From NCBI GenBank assembly GCA_003344405.1, contig NOWV01000277.1, forward strand, positions 1 to 64,000: 64,000 nucleotides of DNA, written 5' to 3'. Position 1 is the stretch's first letter. Each line of letters opens with the position of its first letter. Both the position numbers and the translations under genes were made by a program. This DNA comes from Trichoplax sp. H2. Its lineage: Eukaryota; Placozoa; Uniplacotomia; Trichoplacea. Below the pieces are notes generated by a model, which was not told the DNA's origin, made no database searches, and saw only the letters and a program-made list of their open reading frames with translations. Of the stretch, positions 32,221 to 44,660 are shown in pieces.

Positions 32221-33391
32221 TATAAAACATACGTTATATGTATATATATCATCTTTATGAGACTACCGTGAAAATATCTTTCGCTTCGAGATTAGAGTCT
32301 TCAACCAAACTGATAGATAATATTTTTTACAACAGATAAAGTTGGCAATTACTTTCTTTTAAGACAGAGTATTCTCATTGGAAGGTAATGCAATTAGTAT
32401 TAAATTCAGCATGTAATAATACAAATTACTCCAATTCTGCTACTTTGAAGTAGTAATGCTCCTGTCAAAAAACTAAAAAATTAGTAAACTTTCAACAATT
32501 TAGGCTTTACAAGGAGGGTAATGCTAATATTAGAGCTAAGCATATCAAATAAACGATAAATTATATATAATCTAATTGTTACATTATATGTATTTAAGAA
32601 TGAGGCTAAAATCGCCACAAAAAAATGACAATTTTTAAGTCGATTACGCTATTTTGAAATTGAAATACTCCGTAATGAGACTATCTATTTTTCAAAAGAA
32701 TAAGCTTTACGAGTAAACCAATAGTAGTTATTATGACGAACTGCATCAAACTAATGAAAACCTACCAGTTACCAAAATATTAAGTAATATATTTAGAAAT
32801 GAGATTACTAGAGATAAATTAGTAATTGGAAGTTGCCAAAGTTATGACGTATAATAGTTGATCACGCGGGCTGTTTGATACTGTACCCTCGATTAGACTG
32901 AGCTTGCCCGCTAAAAATGCAGACGGACGGAATCTCTTGAGCTTATAAATACCAAAACTTGATAACAAAGTGGCTTCACGTTGTTATACTGGAACCAATG
33001 TCTGTGATAGATGTATTGTACAGTATACTGTAAGACAAACCACCCATCCCTCGATCATTTGCGCACGCGTGAGGATCCTAGCAACAAGCCTTAGAAACGG
33101 CTGCGGCTTGCAGATTCGAAAAATTCCCCTTGACTGCAATAAATTGCGACTAGTAGTTGTTGACCACTTTAATTCGCTTACAGACAACTCTACTGACTAT
33201 CCAGTAACGCTAAAAGCTGTTATAATACGACAAAACAACCGTTTGAGTCTTAGGAAGCAATTAATAAGACTGTACGTTGCACAATTCATCTCCAACTATA
33301 TCTAATTGCAGAGAAACCGGCCGAAAATAATTGCTGGATTGATTCGTCTATCTCTTTGGTAGTTCAAATAACTTTCATCCATTAAATAGAC

Positions 33392-36134
33392 ATGAGTAAG
33401 TTATATGATACCATCGAACCAGCCGTCATTGACGAGCAAATGCTAAAACAATGCGTGGAAGAGCAAGGTCCAAAGGATGAAGCTGGACGTATTGCAAATC
33501 AAGAAGGGATTGACTTTAACGAAGTGTTACATCTACGATTGGATTTCAAGAGTAAGCTTAAGAAAACAGTTGAAATAGTATAAATATCGAAATAGTTTAA
33601 CTTTAATTTTGTCATACATCACAATACGATGGTTGATTAGAAATAAGAAATTGCGTAAAATAGAGTTTCGTTTCTTAATCATAATTCCTATGCCATTATC
33701 GATTGATAGATATACTGAAAATTGATAATTTATGGAGTTTTACTAACCTGGTCAGGCTTCAACTGGATAACAACATTATCGAAAAAATTGAAGGCCTTAA
33801 CACTTTAGTAAATCTAAAATGGCTAGGTTGGTACCGTTATACATAAGCATTTAAATAAAATAAAGTGTTTGGTTCATAGATACTGTAAAACAAACATCTT
33901 GGATCGGCAATCCTACCGTCATCATTTTTGCTCTGTTGACAATAGCATTGTCAAGATTTATGCCATTAGCAGATTAAAAATTCAGTGATTAATACTTATA
34001 ATACTTGCTAGATGTCTTTTGATAAACATAATTTTGAAAGGTGAGTAATCTTTACCATTTTTATTATACCTGAATATAGATCTTTCCTTCAATAATATCG
34101 AAATTATTGAGGGCTTGGATAAACTCACTCAATTAACTGATTTAACCTTATTCAGTAATCGAATCGCACGTATTGAAAATATGGATGCATTGAAGGAATT
34201 GCAAGTTGTCTCATTTGGAAATAATCTATTAAAATCATTAGAGAACGTCAGTAGTAACTTATTTCAAGTGATACGTAGTCATCGATTGAGAAAATTAAAA
34301 TCTCATTTCTGTGAAATATATTTATTAGATTGCATACCTACGGCGCTTTAAGAATTTGCGTACTATCAATCTGAGTGGTAACCCATTCTCGGAAGACGAC
34401 AATTATAAAAGCTACATTATTGCTCACTTGCCCTCAGTAATTTACCTGGATTATAGATTAGTGGATGAATCACTAGTAAGTTTCTAACGTATTAAAATAA
34501 GTCAAAGTTTATTGAATGAGATAAAGTTTCAGATTTTTTTTCTACCTATTATTGCGCGTAAAAATCTCACTATTTTATAACGTTTTCCTATTTAATGCTT
34601 TGTAGAGACACCAAGCACGGGATCAATATGAATTCTCTATCGTAGAATTGGAGCAAGAAGAAAGAGAGCTAGAAAATAAAATGATTAAGGAAAAGGCTAT
34701 TGAGGAAAGACTACAAAAGGAAAAGGTAAATCTAATAATTTAGCATACATAATGAGTAAAGTAGGTAAGCACAATTGCATGGAGTAATTCATAAAAATGG
34801 ATATAATTTATGATTTATTAATGAATTTTAGAGAGCGTACGTAGAGTACTTGGATGGTCCGGAATTATTTGATCAGATGGTAGCTGATGATCCTGAAGCC
34901 AGCAAATTAAGTTATCTCCCTGGCTTAGCGGATGTAACCGAGGGATATCCTAACATAAATAGCTAGTGTGAAATATAATGCTAGTATAATGTTAACGTAA
35001 ATACATATAATACATCTGCATCCGTACTGTAAGGATATTATATTCCTTAATTTATCATAATTATAAAGAGAAATTTGTGGAATTATGTAAAGAAATCTTT
35101 CAGTTTGGGTTAAAAGAACACAATAAACGTGAAGAAGAATGTAACCACTTCTTTAGTGCACTAAATGATGCTAAAAACGAAAATAGATGCATAGGAATAG
35201 ATGCTATTAATATTTTTGAAGAATTTAAGAAAGCGGTAGGTTATGTTCTTATATCTTATTTTCTTTTCAAAATAGTGAATAAATTTTGTAATAATTGATA
35301 ATACCCTATAGACTTTCGATGATATTATGCTTACGAGGGACGTACAAGTTGTAGAAGCTAAATTGCAAGAATTAAGTGATAAAGTACAATCTCTGTGGAA
35401 TGATTTAATGGGACTGGAAATGCAACTTGTTGATCAGTTGGAGGTGAGTTGTTTTAGAAACTGTATTAGGCTATGGCTTAGGCTTGATGTAGTCATTAAA
35501 TATATGCCTTCGTATGTAATCCGAAATACTATATAGGATACAATAAAAGAATTTGAAAGAAACATGGCTGAAATGGTGGCAGCATTTATAGAACATATTC
35601 AAGCTCTATTTGCTCAATGTCGTGATATTGAGAATCAGCACTTTGAAAGAGCAACAGAAATCGCATTAGAAACGCTAGAGAAATTAGTAAAAAATGAATT
35701 GGAAGAAGAATTACCCGATGACTTAAGAGTGGTAATGTTATCTTGACAAACGATTGACTATATCTAAATATTGAGTAAATAAGAATGACTTTATATGTTT
35801 TCATTACAGTTATTTGTGGATAAAGATACAATTACTAATGCAGTAACTGCCTCACACGATGCACATCTTGTTAAAATTGACAATAAGGTTAGCAGATAAT
35901 AATTAAATTAAGGTTTCATACTTAGATATTAACAAACGCTTTTTATTATTGCGGCAAATATCATAATGTAATTAGGAAGATGATATGGTTACGCGTGTTA
36001 ATAATTGGATGCGAAATATGACTGATCAAGTTCATGAAGACGAAGTTAAGCGCAATCGTTCACGAGTTTTAGAAGTGACACATCTTATTGATCACTATCG
36101 TGATGAAATTGATAGTATTGAGTCACAAATGTAA
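33392..36134 (+). CDS. DRC3: Dynein regulatory complex subunit 3 (LRRC48), complete, 11 exons
   Basis: DRC3 is part of the nexin-dynein regulatory complex that coordinates dynein arms in motile cilia. Exons: 33392-33551, 33710-33826, 34080-34246, 34329-34475, 34606-34725, 34832-34933, 35071-35235, 35312-35443, 35537-35731, 35810-35887, 35976-36134. This gives 513 residues (human 523). The N-terminus VIDEQMLKQCVEEQGPKDEAG matches the family. Leucine-rich repeats follow from about residue 50 to 170 (LDNNIIEKIEGL, LSFNNIEIIEGL, LFSNRIARIENM), capped by YLDYRLVDESL. The remainder is coiled coil, including SYLPGLAD, LMGLEMQLVDQLE, ELPDDLRV, LFVDKDTI and HEDEVKRNRSRV. The junction after SYLPGLAD (34933 to 35071) is the weakest: it has a poor acceptor and about seven family residues are missing there. 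Its 3' end faces ATPAF2. Confidence 0.93.
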
Positions 36135-37462
36135 TATTGTTTACTCTTGAATGCATTAGTTATGGCTACTATCGATCTTGTTAACTTTTAAGATAAAATC
36201 ATAATATGATCATTTTTTCTCACATTGAAATAAATATCAGAAATGTATAAAGGAACGCTTTTAGAATGTAATTATCAGTGTTTATATATATTCTAGTGGA
36301 TGATGCTCTCGTTATCATCAAAAAATATGAAACTGTACATCTCATGGTAAATAATGTAAACACCTTTAGATCTATTTCTACCTATTTTCTGATTAAGAGG
36401 TAACATTAAATTTCTGAACTTGTAAGCAAACAATACCTTTGTGTTTATATATAAAATTATTACAATAGCCATTACTATCTATAAATGTCTTAAATTATTG
36501 GTATCAACAGTCGAGCCATTTTGAAGAGCGATGGTTACAATATCACCGTTACTGATCAAATTATGCACTTAGTTGTAGTGAAGCATTGTAAAATGGGGGA
36601 ATACTTCTGTATTAAGAAGAATTACTTAAGAATTTATTGATCTAGTTTATTTCAAGGTGCGGATAACCTGAAGAATGGCTAGATTTAGTTAATAGTAGAA
36701 TCTGATGAATGTAATCTACTGTTATGATATCCAATGTATTAGTATTTGTTAGTGGAAATTCTATTACGGACGGTTATCACGTTCTTTTGCTATATTTCTT
36801 ATTATTGTATAATCTGTAGGCAAAAGCTTGTTTAAATCACGATACTATTATCATGGTTATACTAGTAGATAAATTATCGCACAGAGCTATCACTTTTAAC
36901 GAGAATGTACTGGCATTAATGTTATGACTTGCACCAGTCAATATTGGTATCACTAGATAAGATTCGTATCGTTCCACTGTATAGTGTTAGGATGCTTTTA
37001 ATGTTTGCACCTACAATTAATTCCAGGCAACTATGACAATTAATACATTTATATTTCAAATAAGCCTGCAGTATGTCCTGTTATCAAGAACCAACTAGCC
37101 AGTAATTATTTATTTGCAATATTGAGGTGACGAACTTATGAACAGAATTGCTATTATCACATCTATTCAAGGCATAAAAAGTCAGTTACGCAACATAAGG
37201 ATATACACATTACAATATAAAGAAATGTCTTTTTCTATATCTAATTCAAGTACAGCCCTATTACACTTGTGTAACAGCATTTGAAGAAACTATCAAATTA
37301 GGTGGTCATTATTCACAATTGATTGTAAATCTTTCAAACGGAAGTTTTTCCTCAAGTTCTTGATGCTTTCAAGCAGCATTCGCCAAAGTAAATGAAATTT
37401 CCAGTTGAGATATTAGCAACACAACCATAGTTATGCTTTTAAAGTTCATTTGGTATGCAAAT
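36135..37462. other. Convergent intergenic region between DRC3 and ATPAF2
   Basis: It holds the 3' ends of both genes. No further exon, RNA gene or repeat was recognised. Confidence 0.5.
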
Positions 37463-39851
37463 TTAATCAATGACCGTAACATTTTGGCTACATTGGTAAA
37501 AGATTGCAGCTGCAGCAGTTTTTGACTTTAATTCAGAAACCTCCAAGTCGTGTGCCCATTCCACATTTCCCCACTTAGCAGTCTACAATATTTCATAAAT
37601 ATCAGTCAGTAGTTGTCAATTAATATAGTTTGTCACTGTCATCACATACTTGATAGTTTACTTCTAATCTTGCTAAATCAACTGCTTCATCAATAGTTAT
37701 ATGGCGATTAGTAACTGCCAATGCAATAACAAGTGACTTTAAGCTTTCAACGAGCACAGTTAAGCCTAAAAATAGGAAAGTATAATACGTATAATAGCAG
37801 TCCATTTCATTTATAACATATGCGCAAGCTGAACAATCCAAGAGATTAGCAATAGTATCCATACCGGTTAGTGACCAAGCATCTAGGCGCGATACTTCGT
37901 CTTGAATAGCATTCTTGACAGCTGGAGAATGATCAGCACCAGTAAAACTAGTACTACAAGATAACCGTACCTGAAATCTATTTAGAATGAGCAAAAGTAT
38001 GAAAGAAATCGCATGTCAAGAGAATGTAATTGCGATAATCGCGAATGTAACTGTACCAAAATAAGTTTAAACTATGTTATAGCTTACCTATCATTCATCC
38101 AGTCAAGTAAAGGATTCCAATAATGATTTTGGACAGCAACAAGGTCATTAGGTTCAGTTGCGCGTATGCTAAAGTGGTTATAGTACGCATCCATACAAGA
38201 CCGATTAAAATTCAGCATGTCTAAACAATAATCAACCAAGTTGCATTCCAATTTCAAAACGTGCATTTACCATATAGTGTCTGTGGCTAAATATTCCATG
38301 ATTTGTGCTGTTTCAACTCTTAAATTATCGTTACGAGGTCGATCTAGAGCTCCATTACACATTACCGTCTGTCCAAAATAACGGTTACATCAATAATATG
38401 CAAGTACAGCATAGTTAGTTGATAGCAGTTTAATTATTCAAATTATTTTTAAGGTAATACTATCCAAATTATAGCCAATAGATAAATAGTTAATAAGTGA
38501 TTTAAGGTAACGGCATGACTAAGACGTAGGAGAAATAGATAAAGTTCAACGTCTACATGTATAAATCGAATAGATAAATCTTATTTACGAATTAATTGAT
38601 CCGATGAGGTCTAGCTGCGAGATCGCATTAGCTTTAGTTTAGATCGGCAGTAAAACTGTAGCAAATCTAAGGCATTTGTATCTCTAATTCAGAAAAACTA
38701 TTGACTTAAATATCCATCAATAAAAAATAGCTTTCAGTTCTAATGATCTGAGAGCATCGTTGGATGCAACTAGCTATACTATTGCAACCTTACCAAAGGC
38801 ATATTATGTGGAGCAATCTTTTTTCCCTGTACCGCCCACTCTGTAGCAACTGCTACTGCTAGTAATTCATTCGGCACAATCAACTGTTGCCCATTGCGAG
38901 TTTTCAATGGCTTAGAATCTAATTTAATCAAAAATCCTCCTAAAAATAAAAGTAGCATAGTATCTACTGTTAGAATGGCAGATATCGTACTGTCGGTCTT
39001 AGAAGCGTCGCAATTGATGAATGTTGATCATTTGTTCTCTTTTTTCACGCACTACAACATTTTATTCCATTACAGCACAAATATAGCTAATTAACGGTAT
39101 TCGATGATACAATTAACCTAATCAAATCGTTATTATTTCGTTTTAGCCCTCTTACCTTGAATTGTTTCTATCGTCACATTCTTATAAAATCTTTTGATAT
39201 CTGTTTCAATACCAAAGTATCATGGTTAAATACAGCTAAAAATACTGAATAGTTGCCATGTTACAAAGTATCTAAATCATCTATTTTCATGGATACCAAT
39301 TGTTACATATGCCTATTACCAATACTGATATCTAATTTGTAAATTGTGTCCTATTTTGGACGATAGCACCAGTACTAAATGTCCATTTCTATCAGCGAAA
39401 AAGAGACGAACACGACTTTAGTCCATGCAGTATCGTAGAAAGAGGATAGAGTAGAGATTGAAGCGGACGATTTATTCCACACTAGCTACAGTAACGCGTG
39501 TATCATCCATAGTATGAAAACTAATACCAATTTAATGTTTACTAATCCAACTCAATCCCAACCAATGCAAATTATTTCTACATCATACATCGACACTAAT
39601 CGACACCATGAGCAATTCTGAGGCCATCAGGCATCCGATTTCCCATTTGAAGATAACCATCGAGGTCGATGCATATGGTATAATAATCCAAGATTAAACG
39701 AAGAGACAAGCATAAAAAGTAGATTACCTCGTAGATTATTGGCAAAGGTAATTTCCGTTTGGTGTACTCGGCGGATAAACTGGTAGCGACGCTGCCAACA
39801 TGATGCAAATCTGCTTGTGATGCTGCGAATACAAGCCAGATTAGCAGCCAT
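37463..39851 (-). CDS. ATPAF2: ATP synthase F1 assembly factor 2 (ATP12 family), complete, 8 exons
   Basis: This is a mitochondrial chaperone that binds the F1 alpha subunit before its assembly. Exons in coding order: 39851-39728, 39200-39156, 38939-38794, 38368-38271, 38168-38088, 37977-37865, 37765-37650, 37582-37463 (stop 37465-37463). All junctions are GT-AG and in phase, giving 280 residues (human 289). Residues 1-~42 are an Arg-rich presequence (MAANLACIRSITSRFASCW). The ATP12 core follows: KRFYKNVTI, FLIKLDSKPLKTRNG, AVAVATEW, CIRATEPNDLV, YWNPLLDWMND, WSLTGLTVLVESLKSL, ITIDEAVDLARLEVNYQ and KWGNVEWAHDLE. In exon 6 the short-spliced form (donor after 37865) restores exact alignment to human. 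The longer open frame continuing to about 37800 is intron. Confidence 0.94.
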
Positions 39852-40161
39852 GTTGGTGACCGGATAGAAGCAACTTGGTAGTGATTGGCTGATTTTACTA
39901 ACTCCACTTGAATTACACTCTCCTTTCAAGTGTTTCCTATGGAATTTTACGCATGTATGATACAGTATAGTACCGTAGTAAGCACTCTAGTCTACCAACA
40001 ACAATATACCGTCAAACGACGATGACAGCAAACTCGCTACAGACATCCGGACGATTGGAACACTTTCAAGCTGCTAGAAATGCCTGGCAACGACGATGAT
40101 GGAATTCTTCTTGGTGAATTAACTCTGCTGCAGGAAACAGTTTAAGAGTATCTATGGAATA

Positions 40162-40783
40162 CAATTTGTCAGAATTTCTAATGCTGTAGTAGTGAATATG
40201 GATGATAGGAGATAGTCGTTACCTCCGTGTTCACGCCGTAGAAAAATAGAACTATTGACGTCAACACTACCTCTCATGATTGTCTGCAAATGGTGCAATG
40301 GTTGGTTATACTGTACGCTTACGCGAGTTACTAGCAGCAGCAAGCTGACTAATTTCTTGAATTTGATTACAATAATTGTTATGTATGATAGACTGGTAAT
40401 GTCTAGGAATTAGGGCAGATAAATTGCATAGCTGCCTAACTGATAAGATAACCGTATGATACTGATATCGTAACTGTATTGATACGTTCACTAGTAATTT
40501 ACTAATACGTATGTAATATATATATCACTTGTGGGAAAGGCAACCCAGAATAAAGAAGTGGACTCCAAGCATCAGGCTACTTTGCTGTGTCTAACCGAGC
40601 ATTGCATGATTGACCTAGGGTCGCGATAGAGAACATAACGATAATAAGGGCCGTTTCTCGTTTCCATTAGCTCATGTGAACGGAAGGCAAGAGCGTACTA
40701 TAGATGATGCAATTTCACAATGATAGTCACAAGTTGCAACTGTCTCTCATAGCTTTAGTTGAAGTTAAAGCTGCATGCAATTG
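40162..40783. repeat. Duplicated segment, copy 1 (with insertion)
   Basis: Bases 40162-40376 and 40641-40783 match copy 2 (40804-41151) almost perfectly. The differences seen are a 5-bp 'tgtac' extra near 40312, one substitution in 'agcagcagc' and one in 'atagatgatgc'. Copy 1 alone contains the 264-bp insertion. Confidence 0.93.
40377..40640. mobile_element. MITE-like insertion, 264 bp, 5-bp target duplication ATAAT
   Basis: Copy 2 of the surrounding segment has an intact, uninterrupted site at 41009-41013 (ATAAT). In copy 1 that ATAAT is present on both sides of the extra DNA (40372-40376 and 40641-40645). The insert begins TGTTATGT and ends ACATAACG, so its ends form short imperfect inverted repeats ([T/C]GTTATGT). 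It has no coding capacity. Size, termini and target duplication fit a non-autonomous DNA transposon; the superfamily is not assigned. Confidence 0.8.
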
Positions 40784-40803
40784 NNNNNNNNNNNNNNNNN
40801 NNN
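40784..40803. other. Assembly gap (20 N)
   Basis: Twenty unknown bases separate the two copies of the duplicated segment. Confidence 0.99.
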
Positions 40804-41151
40804 CAATTTGTCAGAATTTCTAATGCTGTAGTAGTGAATATGGATGATAGGAGATAGTCGTTACCTCCGTGTTCACGCCGTAGAAAAATAGAACTATTGA
40901 CGTCAACACTACCTCTCATGATTGTCTGCAAATGGTGCAATGGTTGGTTATACGCTTACGCGAGTTACTAGCAGTAGCAAGCTGACTAATTTCTTGAATT
41001 TGATTACAATAATAAGGGCCGTTTCTCGTTTCCATTAGCTCATGTGAACGGAAGGCAAGAGCGTACTATAGATGGTGCAATTTCACAATGATAGTCACAA
41101 GTTGCAACTGTCTCTCATAGCTTTAGTTGAAGTTAAAGCTGCATGCAATTG
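40804..41151. repeat. Duplicated segment, copy 2 (empty insertion site)
   Basis: Near-identical to 40162-40783 minus the 264-bp insert, starting immediately after the gap. It continues into unique sequence at 41152. Confidence 0.93.
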
Positions 41152-41953
41152 GTCTGCACATTTGTGTAATGTACAGTACTGTACTACTGTAAGTAGAAAG
41201 TTAACAAAGTTAATGTGCAACAGAAAGGATCAAGAACTCTCGTCATCCATCTGGATTTATTTACCTAGAGAATTTCAACCTAATTGACTGCTCAAAATTG
41301 GAAATCAATCCATAACCTTTTATAGAGAACGAGCAGTAATAACGCTAAAGACAACAGTTGTTAACTAGCTAGATCTATAGCATGTATATTACATTGTAAA
41401 AATAACAATTTTAGTGTTGATTTGCAACGGAAGTACGAGAACAACACATAACAATTTTTTATAGCTACCTTTTAGTACTTGGATTCTCTAGGAATTGCAT
41501 AATATAAAAATACAGAGCATTAAATACATTACACTGCATATCATTTAGATCGTCCACGTAGCTCATAACTGACGCTGTTGCAACCACTTTAATGAGCTGC
41601 TGTTTTATCATTTATCAATTAAACATTGAATGGATGTAACGTAGAAAACGCAAATTATTGATCATAAAAACAGACCAAATTGCATTCCACTCAATGCATA
41701 GAATCATTAAACTTAGCCATCAGCGAAAAGATCAGGTTATAATACATTTCAGGTTAGATAGCGTATCTATTATTTTACAAATAGGATCTGAGCAAAAATT
41801 ACATTCAGTTAAGGTGGTTATGATTTCATGACGATAGAAAACTAGTGTACAAATATCTATACTGCATTATCAAATATTGTCGATTATAATTCGCAATATA
41901 AGCTCTTTCTTAAAATAAAATTACGTAAAAGAATCCATCTCTTCATTCATGAT

Positions 41954-44660
41954 TTATGCCGTTACATTACTATCTGCAATTTGGCTACCGTCGGGGTTAC
42001 CGCCAAAGCCTGTTAAGCAATAATATCAACTTCGTTACAACCAGCATATACTCTTACGATTAAAATTAAAATCCATTAACAGTCTTTCTATCACGGTATA
42101 CATCTACCTTTACTAGTGAATATTTCGCATATTATTTAAAATATTATACACTTACTGTCGGTAATAAGCCGCTGGGTATCGTTATTAGCAGTTGTTAAGC
42201 CTGATTCTTGATTCGTTGTGGTGAGTTTATGGACGAAGTATGCTACCAGAAATAATCCAGAACTTACAAGATACAACATCGGAAATAGCACTATTAAAGC
42301 AGTCCGTAAATTGGAAATAGCTGTCAGGGGTGGCACCAATAATGGCATTAAACCTCCTACAGTATATTTCCACAAATACGTAAATTAAACATAAGTCTGT
42401 TAGTAATTAATAATTTTTAATTAATCAATTATGAGAGTATACACTGAAGTGTACTTGTTATTGAGCAAGCATCATTCATTCAAGAATATCCTATTCAATT
42501 TCTCTTACCGATATTAGTGATGATGAATAGATAGATTGCTATTGCTGAAGTTCGAATATTACCAGGTACAATCTCGACAACCACAGTCAGGGTAACACCA
42601 ATCCACATTTCTCCAATTAAATTATTGGGAATTAGCATAATAAATGCAGCTGGTGGTGGAAGTAGTAAAGCCATGAGAGCAAAAGGTGCAGAGCACACCT
42701 ATAATATTGTAATTATATCAAACACCAGAATAACTGTAAGAGTGTGCAAGGAAATATGAATTGTGTTCAAACTTATCTATTTGAAAAATGATCTAGATTG
42801 AGTACCTGGCTAGCTATTAGTACCCATATACGGGCTTTCAAACCATAAGATGTAACTAAACGATCTGAAATTACACCACCTAATAATGATCCTAAAGAAC
42901 CAGCAACTAAAGGAATCCAAGTGAGATAATCCGCAACCAACACACGTGGATAATACTGATTAAAGAAAGGTTTTGTATTATAAGCCCATACGTAGCCGGC
43001 AGCATTTCTAATCGATCCAGCAATGACAAGGCATAATAAAGTATAATTTTTGAATGGAGCGATGGCTATTATAGGTATTACCGTAGTAGATAAAATAAGA
43101 TATTAGAAATCCATCAAAAAGTTATTCAAACTATTGTTAGTCATGTGCTATCTTATATTCATAAAACGAATTTGATAAGCAATAGATTCTCTTCATTAAG
43201 TTAAAAGGCATGAAGCCACAAATATACCAGCTTTAATACGTATCCATGAAAACCCCTTTGGCGTATTTAATGACGCATCCCTATTAGTTTTGGGAGGTTC
43301 TCTGACTGTAGCAAATATAACAATTGCAATGACGAAGCCAGGAATTGCAGCAAACCAATATACCCATCGCCATCCCTGATTTAAAATATTTGCTTTAACG
43401 ACATAATCGCCTAAGGTAAAAGATAAACTATAGCCCGTATAGATTCCCCAATTATATATGCCAATGGCAGCTGCGCGAAGGCTCTAATCCAAAAATATGG
43501 CGTATTGTAGCATAAGTTATTGATGTGCTATTTTCAAGGTATATTAAGATATTTTTGATGTCTTGAAGTAAGCTTTACTATATTATGGAGTTATAGGCTA
43601 TAGCGTTGACTTACAGAAGGAAAATAATCTGCAATAATACTTGTGGCAAACGGTGTGCAGCCTGCTTCCCTATATAATAAAATACGCCATTAGACTACTA
43701 AATAGCATAATGGCATAGTAGCATTTTGTAACGTAATGACGTTAATAGAATCTTGTGCCTACAGTTTTAATAGATTAATCATAACTCTATTCAACTACGT
43801 TGTCCATCACAATCTATTAAACATGCTAGAAAATACTGTTTATTACCCAATACCAACGGCAAAGCGAAGCAATAAAAGCTGCCAGTATTTTTGAGTAAAT
43901 CCAGTAATGAATGTCATAGTACTCCAAAAAAGTAAACAGCCAGCAAGGAGATTACGACGATTAGTCATGTCTCCAGTTGCTGCTAAAGGAATTCCAGCAA
44001 ATGTATACACAACTACAATCAGAATATGATGAGAAGAAAAGTTATTCACCGTCAAACGTCATTTAAACACCTGTGGTTGTTAAAGCGATATTATATACGT
44101 GTATATATCGAAAATAAGACCATTACCTATAAATGCTGGCCCAGCTAGTAATTCGAATAACACTCCTTGTCCATTATAATTATACATACAGACATGTTCA
44201 CCAAGATGGCTAACTTTACTGTCACACCTAAGTGTAGGTATAGAAATACTGGTAGATTAATCATAAACTTGTATTGCATCGATCTGTATTAATACTCGCT
44301 AACAAAATCCTTGCTACAAAAAATTGAAATCAGTATAAACGGAAGAATCTTCACCCTGGATATAGGCACATCGTAATAAAAATAACAATCTTTCACTTAC
44401 ATTGATTCCATTTGATGAGCTGTTAGAGTTTTATTGATGATTTCACATGATATATTTCCAACTTGGGCTTCGCTATAGGATGTATTAAGTAGGCAGCCTT
44501 TATCACCCCAATGCATATCTTGAGCAATATAAATGGACGTAACACCAATAGCATAGCGATCAAGTTGATTTAGTAGATATGCCAGCAATAATATAATGAG
44601 TACGTAAAATGGATACCATCCAACTTTACGAAATTCTAAGATACTTTGCTTGATATTCAT
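41954..44660 (-). CDS. Spinster-like MFS transporter, paralogue A, complete, 9 exons
   Basis: Exons in coding order: 44660-44401, 44227-44127, 44012-43847, 43669-43615, 43483-43228, 43065-42806, 42698-42509, 42356-42156, 42009-41954. This gives 514 residues with 12 expected membrane helices. Features typical of the spinster/SPNS branch of the major facilitator superfamily: NQLDRYAIG in helix 1, a helix 2-3 loop motif GIPLAATGDMTNRRNLL, GIGEAGCTPFATSIIADYF in helix 4, REPP after helix 6, GGVISDRLVTSYGLKARIW between helices 8 and 9, and GEMWIGVTLTVVVEIVP then NIRTSAIAIYLFIITNIGG. The extracellular loop after helix 1 carries paired Cys and NIS/NKT glycosylation sites. The tail is Asn- and Asp-rich. 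SPNS proteins carry lipids or sugars, but the substrate here is unknown. It is tandem with paralogue B. Confidence 0.9.

Larger units (their letters stand above)
24658..33391. other. Long gene-poor AT-rich interval
   Basis: About 8.7 kb without a recognisable exon on either strand. ORFs at 24783, 26264, 26532, 26735, 27720, 31237, 31679 and 32970 are under 112 codons, AT-driven and resemble nothing known. Some decayed repeats are listed separately. Confidence 0.45.
39852..41953. other. Intergenic with gap, duplicated segment and MITE-like insertion
   Basis: No gene was recognised. The frames at 40152, 40306, 40755 and 41072 lie in the duplicated segment and look non-coding. The pieces are listed separately. 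Confidence 0.5.

Noticed and set aside
37780-37864. Longer ATPAF2 exon 6 reading on from WSLTG through MDTIANLLDCSACAYV
   Set aside because: Splicing at the GTATGG donor just after 'acc g' gives exact-length alignment with the family; the extra frame is intron read-through.
39596-39907. Two overlapping minus-strand ORFs of ~100 codons
   Set aside because: Only 39851-39728 is coding (ATPAF2 exon 1); the rest reads into the intron or upstream sequence.
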